Source: Acidobacteriota bacterium
GTDB taxonomy: Bacteria; Acidobacteriota; Terriglobia; Bryobacterales; Bryobacteraceae
Length of the DNA stretch: 64,000 bases
Direction: 5' to 3'
Assembly (NCBI GenBank): GCA_026394055.1
Contig: JAPKYZ010000085.1
Span: 61,184-125,183, forward strand
A model generated the notes under the pieces. The model saw nothing but the letters and a program-made list of their open reading frames with translations. It ran no database searches and had not been told where the DNA came from. The position numbers and the translations under genes were made by a program. Shown in pieces: positions 41,828-50,810 of the stretch (positions are counted from its first letter, which is position 1; every line of letters begins with the position of its first letter).

Positions 41828-44800
41828 ATGTCGCGGTTTGCTGTCCACAACCCTTACTTCGTCGTCGTCGCTTGCCTGATCATTGCGGTCGTCGGGGCCG
41901 TGTCCCTGGTGCGCATGCCCGTCGATCTGTTCCCGCAGATCGACATTCCGGTCGTCGTCGTCGCCACCTTCTACAGCGGAATGCCTCCGGGCGAGATTGA
42001 GACCTCCATCACCGCCCGCTACGAACGCTTCTTCACGCTAGCCTCCAACATCGACTACATCGAATCGCGATCCCTCACCGGCGCCAGCCTCATCAAGATC
42101 CACTTCCGGCCAGGTACGAATGGCGATGCCGCCGTCTCAGCTATTTCGAGCTTGGCGATGGCCAACCTGCGCCGCCTGCCGCCTGGAACCCTGCCCCCCA
42201 TCGTGTTGAAGTTTGACTCCTCCAGCCTGCCCGTCTGCCTGGTCACGCTGAAGGGTGAAGGGCTTGATGAGACGGCGCTGCGGGATCTTGCCCTCTACAA
42301 CATCCGCAATCAAATCGCCACGGTGCCCGGAGCATCCGTCCCGCAGCCGTTTGGCGGGAAGACGCGCCAGATCATGCTCTACGTCGACCCAGCCAAACTG
42401 TCCGCCTATCAGCTGAGCCCGATGGATGTGGTCCGCGCCGTCAATGAAGGCAACGTCATCCTACCGTCCGGCGAACTCCGTCTCGGGCCGCTGAACTACA
42501 GCGTGGGCATGAACAATCTGGCCGACGCCATGGCGGAAGTGGATGCGCTGCCGCTGAAGAATGCGGCTGGCGCGACCGTGCACGTGCGTGATGTGGGCCA
42601 AGCTCGCGATGCGCAAGCGATCCAGATGAACGTGGTCCGCATCGACGGGCAGCGGTCGGTCTACTTGCCGGTCTTAAAGCAAGGCGGTGATTCGAACACC
42701 ATCGCCGTCGTCGATGGCACGCGCGCCGCCACCCAGCGTCTGGTAGACATTCCGGCAAGCCTCGAAGCCAAGGTAGTCTTCGATCAATCGGAGTTCGTCA
42801 AAAAGGCCATTCGCAACCTGCTGCATGAAGGCGGCCTCGGCCTCTTCCTCACCGCCGCGATGATCCTGATGTTTTTGGGCAGCCTGCGGGCGACAAGCGC
42901 TGTGCTGCTCTCGATCCCGCTTTCCGCCTTGGCCACGTTTGTGGTGCTGGCAGCATTCGGATCTTCCGTGAACACCATGATCCTGGGTGGCCTGGCGCTG
43001 GCGTTCTCGCGGCTGATCGACAACTCAGTCGTCGTGCTCGAGAACATCGTCCGCCACTTGGAAATGGGCAAGGCACCGGAAGAAGCAGCCATCGAAGGTG
43101 GCCGGGAAGTGGCCTTGCCGGTACTGGCCGCTACGTTGACCACGGCCGTGGTCTTCTTTCCCGTAACATTTCTGTTCGGGGTCAGTAAGTATCTGTTTGG
43201 CGCGCTGGCGTTGGCCGTGGTGCTTTCGCTGCTGGCGTCCTATGTGGTGGCGCTGACCGTGGTCCCCTTGTTCGCGGCCAAGTTCCTGAAGGCCCATACG
43301 ACCACCCCCGATGCGCAACACGGAGGCTTCCAGCAGGCGTTCGACCGGGGCTTCAACTTGTTCTCGAACTTCTATGGCCGCCACGTTCATCAGGCTTTGC
43401 AGCACCCGTTGCGGACGGCGGCGATCTGCCTGCTGGTCCCTGGCCTGGGCCTGCTTGCTTGGCCGTGGCTGCAGTTTGCCTTCTTCCCGCGCATCGATTC
43501 CGGCCAGATTTTGGCCAACATCAAGGCTCCGTCCGGGACGCGCCTGGAAGCGATGGAAGAAGCCACCGCTCGCCTGGAGCAGTTGATCCGGGGCGAAATC
43601 CCCGCCGCCGAGCTCGACGCCGTCATCTCCAATCTGGGCGTCAATCAGGACTTCTCCGCGCTCTACACCACCAACTCCGGCCAGGACTCGGGCTTCCTCC
43701 AAGTCAGCCTGAAGGATGGCCACGCCACGCCCACCGACGAACTGCTGCCGCGCCTGCGCCGCCGCATCGCCACTGAGATACCGGAGCTAAGCGTCTTCCT
43801 GATGCAGGGCGGCTTGGTGGACGCAATCCTAAGCCAAGGCCAGCCCACGCCGATCGACGTACAAGTAAGCGGGTCCAATCTGAAGACCATTCACGATCTC
43901 GCCGAAACCCTGGCGGAGAAGATCCGGACGGTGCCGGGCGTGGCCCAAGTCTTCATCCCGCAGTCCATCGATGCACCCTCGCTCAAACTGACGGTAGATC
44001 GTGAACGGGCCGGATTGCTGGGCTTGTCACAGCGCGAAGTCGCCTCCAACGTCATCACCGGCCTCACCTCGAATCAACAGATCACGCCCGGCTTCTGGAT
44101 CGACCGGAAGACTGGCTATGACTACCTGCTGACCGTACAGTTCCCCGAGAACACGGTGGGTAGCCTGGGCGATCTGAACAACCTGCCGCTCCACGCCAGC
44201 GGCCGCGCGGAGCCAACGCGCCTGGGGTCTGTCGCCACCATCGGCCGCGATGTGATGCCCACTGAAATCGCGCGTTACCAACTGCGCCGCGTGATCGACG
44301 TGCACGTCGCGCTGGATGGAGAAAATCAAGGCGGTGTCGCCAATGCCATCGAAGAGATTACCGGTCCGATGAAGCTGCCGCGCGGCGTGCAGATCACCCT
44401 GCGCGGTATGGTCCAGTCGATGCGCGCTTCGTTTGAGAGCTTTGGCTATGGCTTGCTGCTGTCGCTGGTGCTTCTGTTTCTCATCCTTGTCGCCCAGTTC
44501 CGCAGCTTTGTGGACCCGCTGCTGATTCTGCTGGCCGTGCCGCCAGGCTTGGCGGGCGTCGTGATCACGCTCGCAGCATCGGGCACTTCGCTCAACATCA
44601 TGTCGCTGATGGGCGTCATTATGATGACTGGCATCGTGGTCTCCAACAGCATCCTCATTGTTGAGTTCACGCACCGGCTACGCGAGGAGTCTTCCTTGGA
44701 CGCCCTCACCGCCGTCGCGATGGCCGCGCGCATCCGGTTGCGGCCCGTGCTGATGACGTCGCTGGCCACCATCTTCGGCCTGCTGCCGATGGCGCTGAAG

Positions 44801-44932
44801 CTGGGCGAAGGCAGCGAGAGCTATGCGCCACTGGCTCGCGCAATCCTGGGCGGCCTAGTGGTGTCGCTGTTCTTCACGCTCTTCCTGGTGCCGGCGGGCT
44901 TTGTGCTGGTGCATGGGAGGAAGGCCGCATGA
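41828..44932 (+). CDS. RND family efflux pump, inner-membrane transporter
   Basis: A 1034-residue AcrB/HAE-like proton-antiporter. It shows RFAVHNPYFVVVACLIIAVV, DLFPQIDIPVVVVATFYSGM, then two halves each with six membrane helices (GMMMTGIVVSNSILIVEF-type TM10 region as MGVIMMTGIVVSNSILIVEF). In TM4 the acidic relay reads LIDNSVVVLENI, so one of AcrB's two Asp residues (D407/D408) is Asn, as in many 'LVDNS' RND pumps. Whether it is proton-driven in the usual way is therefore open. The C-terminus (LVHGRKAA) overlaps tolC-like by four bases. Likely substrates are drugs, solvents or metabolites. Confidence 0.9.
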   Translation: MSRFAVHNPYFVVVACLIIAVVGAVSLVRMPVDLFPQIDIPVVVVATFYSGMPPGEIETSITARYERFFTLASNIDYIESRSLTGASLIKIHFRPGTNGDAAVSAISSLAMANLRRLPPGTLPPIVLKFDSSSLPVCLVTLKGEGLDETALRDLALYNIRNQIATVPGASVPQPFGGKTRQIMLYVDPAKLSAYQLSPMDVVRAVNEGNVILPSGELRLGPLNYSVGMNNLADAMAEVDALPLKNAAGATVHVRDVGQARDAQAIQMNVVRIDGQRSVYLPVLKQGGDSNTIAVVDGTRAATQRLVDIPASLEAKVVFDQSEFVKKAIRNLLHEGGLGLFLTAAMILMFLGSLRATSAVLLSIPLSALATFVVLAAFGSSVNTMILGGLALAFSRLIDNSVVVLENIVRHLEMGKAPEEAAIEGGREVALPVLAATLTTAVVFFPVTFLFGVSKYLFGALALAVVLSLLASYVVALTVVPLFAAKFLKAHTTTPDAQHGGFQQAFDRGFNLFSNFYGRHVHQALQHPLRTAAICLLVPGLGLLAWPWLQFAFFPRIDSGQILANIKAPSGTRLEAMEEATARLEQLIRGEIPAAELDAVISNLGVNQDFSALYTTNSGQDSGFLQVSLKDGHATPTDELLPRLRRRIATEIPELSVFLMQGGLVDAILSQGQPTPIDVQVSGSNLKTIHDLAETLAEKIRTVPGVAQVFIPQSIDAPSLKLTVDRERAGLLGLSQREVASNVITGLTSNQQITPGFWIDRKTGYDYLLTVQFPENTVGSLGDLNNLPLHASGRAEPTRLGSVATIGRDVMPTEIARYQLRRVIDVHVALDGENQGGVANAIEEITGPMKLPRGVQITLRGMVQSMRASFESFGYGLLLSLVLLFLILVAQFRSFVDPLLILLAVPPGLAGVVITLAASGTSLNIMSLMGVIMMTGIVVSNSILIVEFTHRLREESSLDALTAVAMAARIRLRPVLMTSLATIFGLLPMALKLGEGSESYAPLARAILGGLVVSLFFTLFLVPAGFVLVHGRKAA

Positions 44933-46194
44933 GCCTCTTCCTCCTCTTGCTGCTCGCCCAGCAGCCCACCGCGCCGCAGCCGCTGACACTGGAAGAGGCC
45001 ATCGCCAAGGCGGTCCAAAACCACCCGCGCGTCGACGCCGCCCGCCTCACCGCCCTGGCCAGCGGCGAGAGCGTGCGACAGATCCGGGCAGCTTATCAAC
45101 CCACGGTCGCAGCCTTGGGCTCAGCGGCGGCGGCGCCCGACAATGTGCGGCTGGGTGCGGGTGGTCTCAATAACCCTGTCGTCTTCAGCCGCATCGGCCT
45201 GGGCCTTTCCGTCAATCAAATGATCACGGACTTCGGCCGCACCAACCAGCTGGCGCAAGCCGCCTCCGCGCGCACACTGGCGGAGCAGGACGTGACGCGC
45301 AGCACACGCGGGGCCGTGGTCTTGCAGGTGCAGCAGGCCTACCTGGCCGGGCTGCGCGCACAAGCCACCGTGCGCGTCGCGGAGCAGACGGTGGCCACGC
45401 GCCAAACCACGCTCGATCAAATCACCACCCTGGCCGCGAACCAGATCAAGTCCGAGCTCGACGTCCGCATTGCTCAGGTGGGTGTCTCCGAAGCGAAGCT
45501 GCTGCTTTCCGCCGCCGCAAGTGAGCGACAGGCCGCCGATGCCGACCTGTCCGCCGCCATGGGCTTGCCCACGCCGCAGCACTTCATTCTGACCGCGCCC
45601 GCCAGTGCTCTGCCTTCGCTGCTGACGCTGGAAGAACTATTGAAGACCGCGGCTCAGGACAATCCCGAAGTCGCGCAGCGCCGGCATCTGGTGGAAGCCG
45701 CTCTACGCCTGGCCGAAGCGGAACGCAAGGCGCGACTGCCTGCGATTTCCGCCATCGCCACCGCGGGCGTCGTTCCCGCCCACACGGAACGCTTCGGCCG
45801 CGATACGTATGCGGCCGCGGGCGTCAACATCACACTGCCGCTGCTCAACGGCAAGCTGCTCGAATCCCGGCGCGCCGAAGCCGATCTTCGTGCCCAAGCG
45901 GCCCAACGCACGCTGGAAGAGGCCCAATCCCGCTTGGCCCGCAACATCGCGGTGGCGCTACTAGCGATCGAGAATGCCCAGCAGCGGCAAGGCTTGGCGG
46001 AAGAGCTGCTCAGCCGCGCGCGCCAGGCATTGGAGCTTGCCCAACTGCGCTACGACTTAGGCCTCGCCTCATTTGTCGAGCTCAGCCAAGTGCAACTCAC
46101 TGCCGTCAACGCCGAAATCCAGGTGGAAACCACACGCTACGACGCGCAGTTGCAGCGGGCAATCTTGGGGTTTCACTTGGGCGCCACTCCCTGA
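44929..46194 (+). CDS. TolC-family outer-membrane efflux protein
   Basis: A 421-residue protein with a signal-like N-terminus (MSLFLLLLLAQQPTAPQPLT). Two outer-membrane efflux repeats are seen (LTLEEAIAKAVQNHPRVDAA, and KAVQ/ALELAQLRYDLGLASFV near the end). The helical barrel and the closing LSQVQLTAVNAEIQVETTRY are typical. It forms the outer-membrane channel of the tripartite pump. ATG overlaps the pump stop (ATGA), so the three genes form one operon. Confidence 0.9.
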   Translation: MSLFLLLLLAQQPTAPQPLTLEEAIAKAVQNHPRVDAARLTALASGESVRQIRAAYQPTVAALGSAAAAPDNVRLGAGGLNNPVVFSRIGLGLSVNQMITDFGRTNQLAQAASARTLAEQDVTRSTRGAVVLQVQQAYLAGLRAQATVRVAEQTVATRQTTLDQITTLAANQIKSELDVRIAQVGVSEAKLLLSAAASERQAADADLSAAMGLPTPQHFILTAPASALPSLLTLEELLKTAAQDNPEVAQRRHLVEAALRLAEAERKARLPAISAIATAGVVPAHTERFGRDTYAAAGVNITLPLLNGKLLESRRAEADLRAQAAQRTLEEAQSRLARNIAVALLAIENAQQRQGLAEELLSRARQALELAQLRYDLGLASFVELSQVQLTAVNAEIQVETTRYDAQLQRAILGFHLGATP

Positions 46195-46207
46195 TAGAAT
46201 CGGCGCC

Positions 46208-47416
46208 GTGCCGAGCTACGTTGATCGCCGCCGCGCTCTTAGCGCCCTTGCTGGATTCTTCGCCGCTTCGCCGTTGGTGAAGGCGCAGGATTCCACCCGC
46301 CGCCCACGCTTGCCTGCCAACTACTACGACGACCCGCTCTACGAATGCGTTCGGGTAATGGACTTTGCGGAGAAGGCCAAGGCCAAGCTGGACCCCATCG
46401 CTTGGGACTACTTGGAGCAAGGCTCAGAAGATGAATCCTCTTTGCGTGACAACCGCGCCGGCTTTCAGAAGCTGATTTTGCGGCCTCGCGCGCTGGTGGA
46501 CGTGCACCAGGTGGACCTATCCCTCGAACTATTCGGGCAGAAGCTGGACTTCCCGATCTTGTTCGATCCGGCCGGCGGCAAGAACTGCTTCTTCCCCGAT
46601 GGCGAGATGGTGGTGGCTCGTGGAGCCAAGGCATCGAAGACGCTGCACATCACCAATGGCGGCGTCCACAAGATGCCCGTCGCCGAGCGGCCGCAGTGGT
46701 GGCAATTGAACACCGGCGGCGCCATCGAGAGCACGCAGATGATCAAGGACTTCATCAAGCCGCTGGAAGATGAAGGCTGCGGCGCCATCTGCCTCACCAT
46801 CGACATCATGTACGTCTCCCACCGCGACCGGAACATCCGCAACCGGTTTGAGCGCAACTGGTGCGAAGTGGGCATTCCGCCGCGCGACGCGCACGGCAAG
46901 CTGCCGCGGGCGTTGAGCCCGGAAACGGTCGCGCTCTATCCTTCTCGCCGGACGCCATCGCCCACCTGGGAGAATCTCGCCGAGCTCTGCTCGCTCACCA
47001 AGCTGCCCGTCGTAGTGAAGGGCATCCTGACTGCCGAAGATACGGAGCGCTGCGTGAAGGCCGGGGCCAAGGGCGTCATCGTTTCAAACCACGGCGCCCG
47101 GCAGCTCGATGAAGTGGGCGGCACCATTGAGGCGTTGCCCGAATGCGTGGCCGCCGCGCGCGGCCGCATCCCGGTGCTGATTGATGGTGGACTGCGGCGC
47201 GGCACGGATGTGCTGAAAGCGCTCGCACTAGGCGCCACCGCGGTTTGCGTCGCCCGGCCCTATCTTTATGGCTTGGCCGCGTTCGTCCAGCGTGGCGTGG
47301 AGCGCGTCATTGAGTTGATGCGCACGGAATTGGCGCTGGACATGGGGCTCGCGGGAGTGCCCAATTTAGCGGCCATTGACAAGAGTCTCGTCCGTATCCG
47401 AGGAGGATCTTTCTGA
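46208..47416 (+). CDS. FMN-dependent alpha-hydroxy-acid dehydrogenase family protein, Tat-exported
   Basis: A 402-residue protein, start GTG 46208 (MPSYVDRRRALSALAGFFAA); the RRRAL..L run and Ala-rich tail suggest a Tat signal. Core motifs are PILFDPAGGKN, ICLTIDIMYVSHRDR, LPVVVKGILTAED and VSNHGARQLDEVGG, then IPVLIDGGLRRGTDVLKALA and GATAVCVARPYLYG. Active-site His and Arg (NHGARQ) are kept. The usual substrate-binding WFQLY becomes WWQLN, so the substrate Tyr is lost and carboxylate binding may differ. It is coupled to the next gene (TGATG). Confidence 0.85.
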   Translation: MPSYVDRRRALSALAGFFAASPLVKAQDSTRRPRLPANYYDDPLYECVRVMDFAEKAKAKLDPIAWDYLEQGSEDESSLRDNRAGFQKLILRPRALVDVHQVDLSLELFGQKLDFPILFDPAGGKNCFFPDGEMVVARGAKASKTLHITNGGVHKMPVAERPQWWQLNTGGAIESTQMIKDFIKPLEDEGCGAICLTIDIMYVSHRDRNIRNRFERNWCEVGIPPRDAHGKLPRALSPETVALYPSRRTPSPTWENLAELCSLTKLPVVVKGILTAEDTERCVKAGAKGVIVSNHGARQLDEVGGTIEALPECVAAARGRIPVLIDGGLRRGTDVLKALALGATAVCVARPYLYGLAAFVQRGVERVIELMRTELALDMGLAGVPNLAAIDKSLVRIRGGSF

Positions 47417-48213
47417 TGAATCGCCGTCACTTTATGGGCGCGCTGGCCGCCGCCGGAACCGCTGCTGCCGCTGAGACCAACGCTCCCGCGGAAACAGGGG
47501 CGAAGCCCTACCGCATCGAAAAGCTGTTCAAGACACCGGAAGGGCATCCCAACGCGATGGAGGCTACGCCTGAAGGCCTGTGGATCGCCGAGCAGCAGTC
47601 CGACAACGCCTACCTGCTCGACTGGAAGACCGGCAAGCCCAAGCGCAAGCTGATCACCGAATCGCACAACACCTCCGGGATCGCCTATGGCGGCGGCTTC
47701 CTTTGGATGGGCGCCAACGGCAAGAGCCTCTTCCGTCCCCTGAAGCCCACCGACAAGGACGGCGGCGAGGTATTGAAGTGCGACCCCAAGACCGGCAAGA
47801 CGCTGGAACGCTTCCCCATCCCCGATGGCGGTGGCGTGCATGGCTTGGTCTATCACAAGGACACGATCTGGCTGACCTGCTTCAAGTGGAAAGCGCTCGC
47901 CCAAGTGGACCCCAAGACCTTCAAGGTGCTCCACCAGATCCCAGTGAACTACGGCCGCGCGCATGGCCTGGGCATTGATGGTGACGCCATCTGGTGCGTC
48001 TTTTCGACCGACTACCTGATCCAGAAGCTTTCACTGAAAGATGGCAAGGTACTGGACGAGATCCAGCTGGATAAGAAGAAGGACCCGGACCCGCACGGCG
48101 CGGACTTCCACCAAGGCTCCGTGATCTACTGCGACGCCGGCATGCAGCACCCGGACCCGAAACTGATCGAGACTCCCACGTCGGGCGGTATCTTCCGCAT
48201 TGTGCGCGGGTAG
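47416..48213 (+). CDS. Secreted beta-propeller protein, unknown substrate
   Basis: A 265-residue protein with a Tat-like leader (MNRRHFMGALAAAGTAAAAE). It is built of repeated propeller blades with ending 'GLWIAEQQSDNAYLLDWKTG', 'GKTLERFPIPDGGGVHGLVY' and 'AHGLGIDGDAIWCVFSTDYL'. It resembles SMP-30/NHL/PQQ-like propellers, although it is short for a full wheel. No catalytic motif is clear. It overlaps the oxidase-like gene and may bind or deliver its substrate or cofactor (inference). Confidence 0.7.
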   Translation: MNRRHFMGALAAAGTAAAAETNAPAETGAKPYRIEKLFKTPEGHPNAMEATPEGLWIAEQQSDNAYLLDWKTGKPKRKLITESHNTSGIAYGGGFLWMGANGKSLFRPLKPTDKDGGEVLKCDPKTGKTLERFPIPDGGGVHGLVYHKDTIWLTCFKWKALAQVDPKTFKVLHQIPVNYGRAHGLGIDGDAIWCVFSTDYLIQKLSLKDGKVLDEIQLDKKKDPDPHGADFHQGSVIYCDAGMQHPDPKLIETPTSGGIFRIVRG

Positions 48214-48239
48214 CGAGTAAATAGCTTTCCGGCGGCGCA

Positions 48240-50660
48240 CTAGGCTCGCAGCCGCAGGGAGTTGCCGATCACCGAAAGGCTGGAGACCACCATCGCGGCG
48301 GCCGCCCAAATGGGATTCAGCAGGCCGAACACGGCCAGCCCGATGCCGCCAACGTTGTAGGCGAACGCCCAGAACAGATTCTGCCGCACGATCCGCTGCG
48401 ATCGGGCGGCCAAGTCGAAGGTCTCCACAATGCGGCCCAACGAGTCGTGCATCAGCACCACCGGTGCCGCCTGCATCGCGAGATCCGTGCCAGAGCCCAT
48501 GGCGATCCCCAGATTGGCGGCAGCCAGAGCCGGGCCGTCATTGATGCCATCACCCACCATCGCCACCACGCCATAGCGGGCCCGCATCTCCTCGATCGCC
48601 TCCGCCTTGGCGGCCGGTGAGACAGCGCCCCGGTATCCGAATGCGCCCAGCAACTCCGCCACGCGAGCGGTGGTGTCCGGGGCGTCACCCGAAAGCAGCA
48701 CGGTCGGGATGCCCCGCGCGCGAAGCTCCGCCACAAAGGGCGCGGCATCGGGCCGCAACTGGTCACCCAAGGCGATCAGCCCGGCTGCTTCACCGTCAAT
48801 CGCCATAAAGGCCACAGTCAGCCCGCTGCGTTCCCAGTCGGCCGCCTGAAGCTGACACTCGTAGCTGATGCTGATGCCCTGCTGCTCCAGCAGAGCTCGA
48901 TTGCCCACGGCCACGTGAAAGCCGTCCACCAGTCCGGTGATGCCTGCTCCCGGGATCACGCCGATCTGAGAAGCGGGATGAAGCTCCGCACCGCGCTGGC
49001 GAGCTTCCGCCACGATGGCGCGCGCCAACTGATGCTCGGACCGGGTCTCGAGCGAAGCGGCCAAGGCCAGCGCATCCACTGGCCTAGCCATGCCCGCACC
49101 CGCCCGCAGTGGCTGCAACTGGACCTCCCGCACACGGAAAGCCCCTTCCGTCGCCGTGCCCGTCTTGTCGAGCACGACGCACTGCACACGGCCCAGCGTT
49201 TCGAGCACACGGGCGTCTCGGATCAGGATGCCGCGGCGCGACGCATTGCCGACCGCCGCCGTGGTGGCCAGTGGCGTGGCGATACCCAAGGCGCAAGGGC
49301 AGGCAATCAACAGCACCGAAATAGTGCGCAGCAGCGTCTCCGTGATCGGCAATCCGGCCGCCGTCCACCCGGCCAGCGTCGCGACGGCGATCAGCAGCAC
49401 GGCGGGCACGAAGACGCGCGACACCTGGTCGACCATTCGCTCCAGTTCAGTCCGCGTGGCGAGTGCTTGATCGACCGACTTCACGATCTGCGCCAGCGTA
49501 CTTTCGCCGCTCCGCCTCGTGACTTTGATCTCGAGCGTCCCGGCACTATTCAGGCTTCCACTCAACACCGTGTCACCGGCCCGCTTCACCCGCGGTTCCG
49601 ATTCGCCCGTCACGACGGCCTCATCAACCGCCGAGGAGCCTTCGGTGATCACGCCATCCGCTGGGATACGCTCGCCGGGCTTCACCAGCACCAGCATGCC
49701 CGGTTCCACGGCATCTACATTGACGAATTGTTCCCGGCTGCCGGACAGCATGCGCGCCTTCTTCGGCATCAGCCGGTGCAGCAGAGCGATCGCGCGGGCG
49801 GTGTTCTCCTTGGCGGTCCGCTCCATCGCCTTCCCCACCAGCACCAGCGTGACAATGGCGCACGCAGTATCAAAGTAATAGTGCTGCCCGCCGAGAAGAG
49901 CCTGGGCCACGCTGTATCCATACGCAGCGAGGATGCCGGTGGAGAGCAGCGTCTCCATGCGAACAAAGCCGTGGCGTAAGCCGAGAAGCGCCAGCCGGTG
50001 GATGGGCCAGGCCGAGTAGAACACGGCCGGCGTCGTGAGCGCCATCAGGATGAATGGCACATACTGCCGCGCCCACGCCGCGATGCCTTCAAAATAGCTG
50101 GCGTAGATCACCAGGCTGAACAGCATCACATTCATCCACAGGCCGCCCGCGATGCCCACGCGCAATAACAGGTCGCCATTGTTGCCGCCGGTTGATGGCG
50201 TATCCGGGCTGTACTCCGATGCCTGATAGCCCAGCGATTCAACGCGCCGCGGAATCCGTTCCGGCGAGACGTCGCGCGGGTTGTACCGCACGCGCAGCAG
50301 GTCGGAGGTGAACACCACTTCCGCCGCCACCACGCCACGTTCCTTTAACAGAGCATGTTCAATCAACCACCCGCAGGAGCCGCACCAGAGACCAGAGACG
50401 TGATACAGCGCCTCGCGCGAATCTCCGTCTGTGCTGCGCGGTGCTGCCTCCGGCGAGCGCGTCGAGATCAAGCCGAGTTGCAGGCTCTTCTGGTAGATCT
50501 CTGAGGAGCGGAAGTCACCCTGAGCCAACCCGGCCTCTTCCAAAATCAGGTAGACGTGGGCGCACCCGGTGCAACAGAACTTGCGGCCCTCAGGTGCCCC
50601 CGCGGGGATCACGGCATCCCGGCCAACGGGGAGCCCGCAGAGATGGCAATCCGCGCTCAT
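48240..50660 (-). CDS. ccoI: Copper-transporting P-type ATPase (CcoI/FixI type)
   Basis: An 806-residue P1B-ATPase. An N-terminal Cys-rich domain (CHLCGLPVG, KFCCTGCAHVYLILEEAGL) and a heavy-metal domain (GLWCGSCGWLIEHALL) precede eight membrane helices with the CPC motif (LIACPCALGIATPL), the DKTGT phosphorylation site and GDGINDGPALAAANLGIAMG. This is the pump that supplies copper for the CuB site of cbb3 oxidase. It is the last gene of the respiratory operon; ATG 50660 overlaps the small gene before it. Length is normal. Confidence 0.94.
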   Translation of the reverse strand: MSADCHLCGLPVGRDAVIPAGAPEGRKFCCTGCAHVYLILEEAGLAQGDFRSSEIYQKSLQLGLISTRSPEAAPRSTDGDSREALYHVSGLWCGSCGWLIEHALLKERGVVAAEVVFTSDLLRVRYNPRDVSPERIPRRVESLGYQASEYSPDTPSTGGNNGDLLLRVGIAGGLWMNVMLFSLVIYASYFEGIAAWARQYVPFILMALTTPAVFYSAWPIHRLALLGLRHGFVRMETLLSTGILAAYGYSVAQALLGGQHYYFDTACAIVTLVLVGKAMERTAKENTARAIALLHRLMPKKARMLSGSREQFVNVDAVEPGMLVLVKPGERIPADGVITEGSSAVDEAVVTGESEPRVKRAGDTVLSGSLNSAGTLEIKVTRRSGESTLAQIVKSVDQALATRTELERMVDQVSRVFVPAVLLIAVATLAGWTAAGLPITETLLRTISVLLIACPCALGIATPLATTAAVGNASRRGILIRDARVLETLGRVQCVVLDKTGTATEGAFRVREVQLQPLRAGAGMARPVDALALAASLETRSEHQLARAIVAEARQRGAELHPASQIGVIPGAGITGLVDGFHVAVGNRALLEQQGISISYECQLQAADWERSGLTVAFMAIDGEAAGLIALGDQLRPDAAPFVAELRARGIPTVLLSGDAPDTTARVAELLGAFGYRGAVSPAAKAEAIEEMRARYGVVAMVGDGINDGPALAAANLGIAMGSGTDLAMQAAPVVLMHDSLGRIVETFDLAARSQRIVRQNLFWAFAYNVGGIGLAVFGLLNPIWAAAAMVVSSLSVIGNSLRLRA

Positions 50661-50806
50661 GGCCGGGGCCGCCCGCTTTCATCTAGCATCACGGGATTGG
50701 CTTGCTTCGACGCATGCCACGTGAAGATCAGGATGCCCAAAAAGAGCATGAACACCATGGTCAGAAAGTAGGGGAAGAAGTTCCAGCGTCTGGTTGTCTG
50801 CGGCAT
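50657..50806 (-). CDS. Minimal FixH-like membrane peptide
   Basis: A 49-residue peptide: MPQTTRRWNFFPYFLTMVFM, then LFLGILIFTWHASKQANPVM and LDESGRPRP. It has one transmembrane helix and a short periplasmic tail. It lies exactly where ccoH/fixH is found, between ccoG (4-base gap) and ccoI (ATGA overlap), but is only a third of the usual FixH length (about 150 residues) and lacks the periplasmic domain. It may be a reduced FixH or a separate CcoQ-like helper. Confidence 0.7.
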   Translation of the reverse strand: MPQTTRRWNFFPYFLTMVFMLFLGILIFTWHASKQANPVMLDESGRPRP

Positions 50807-50810
50807 AAGA

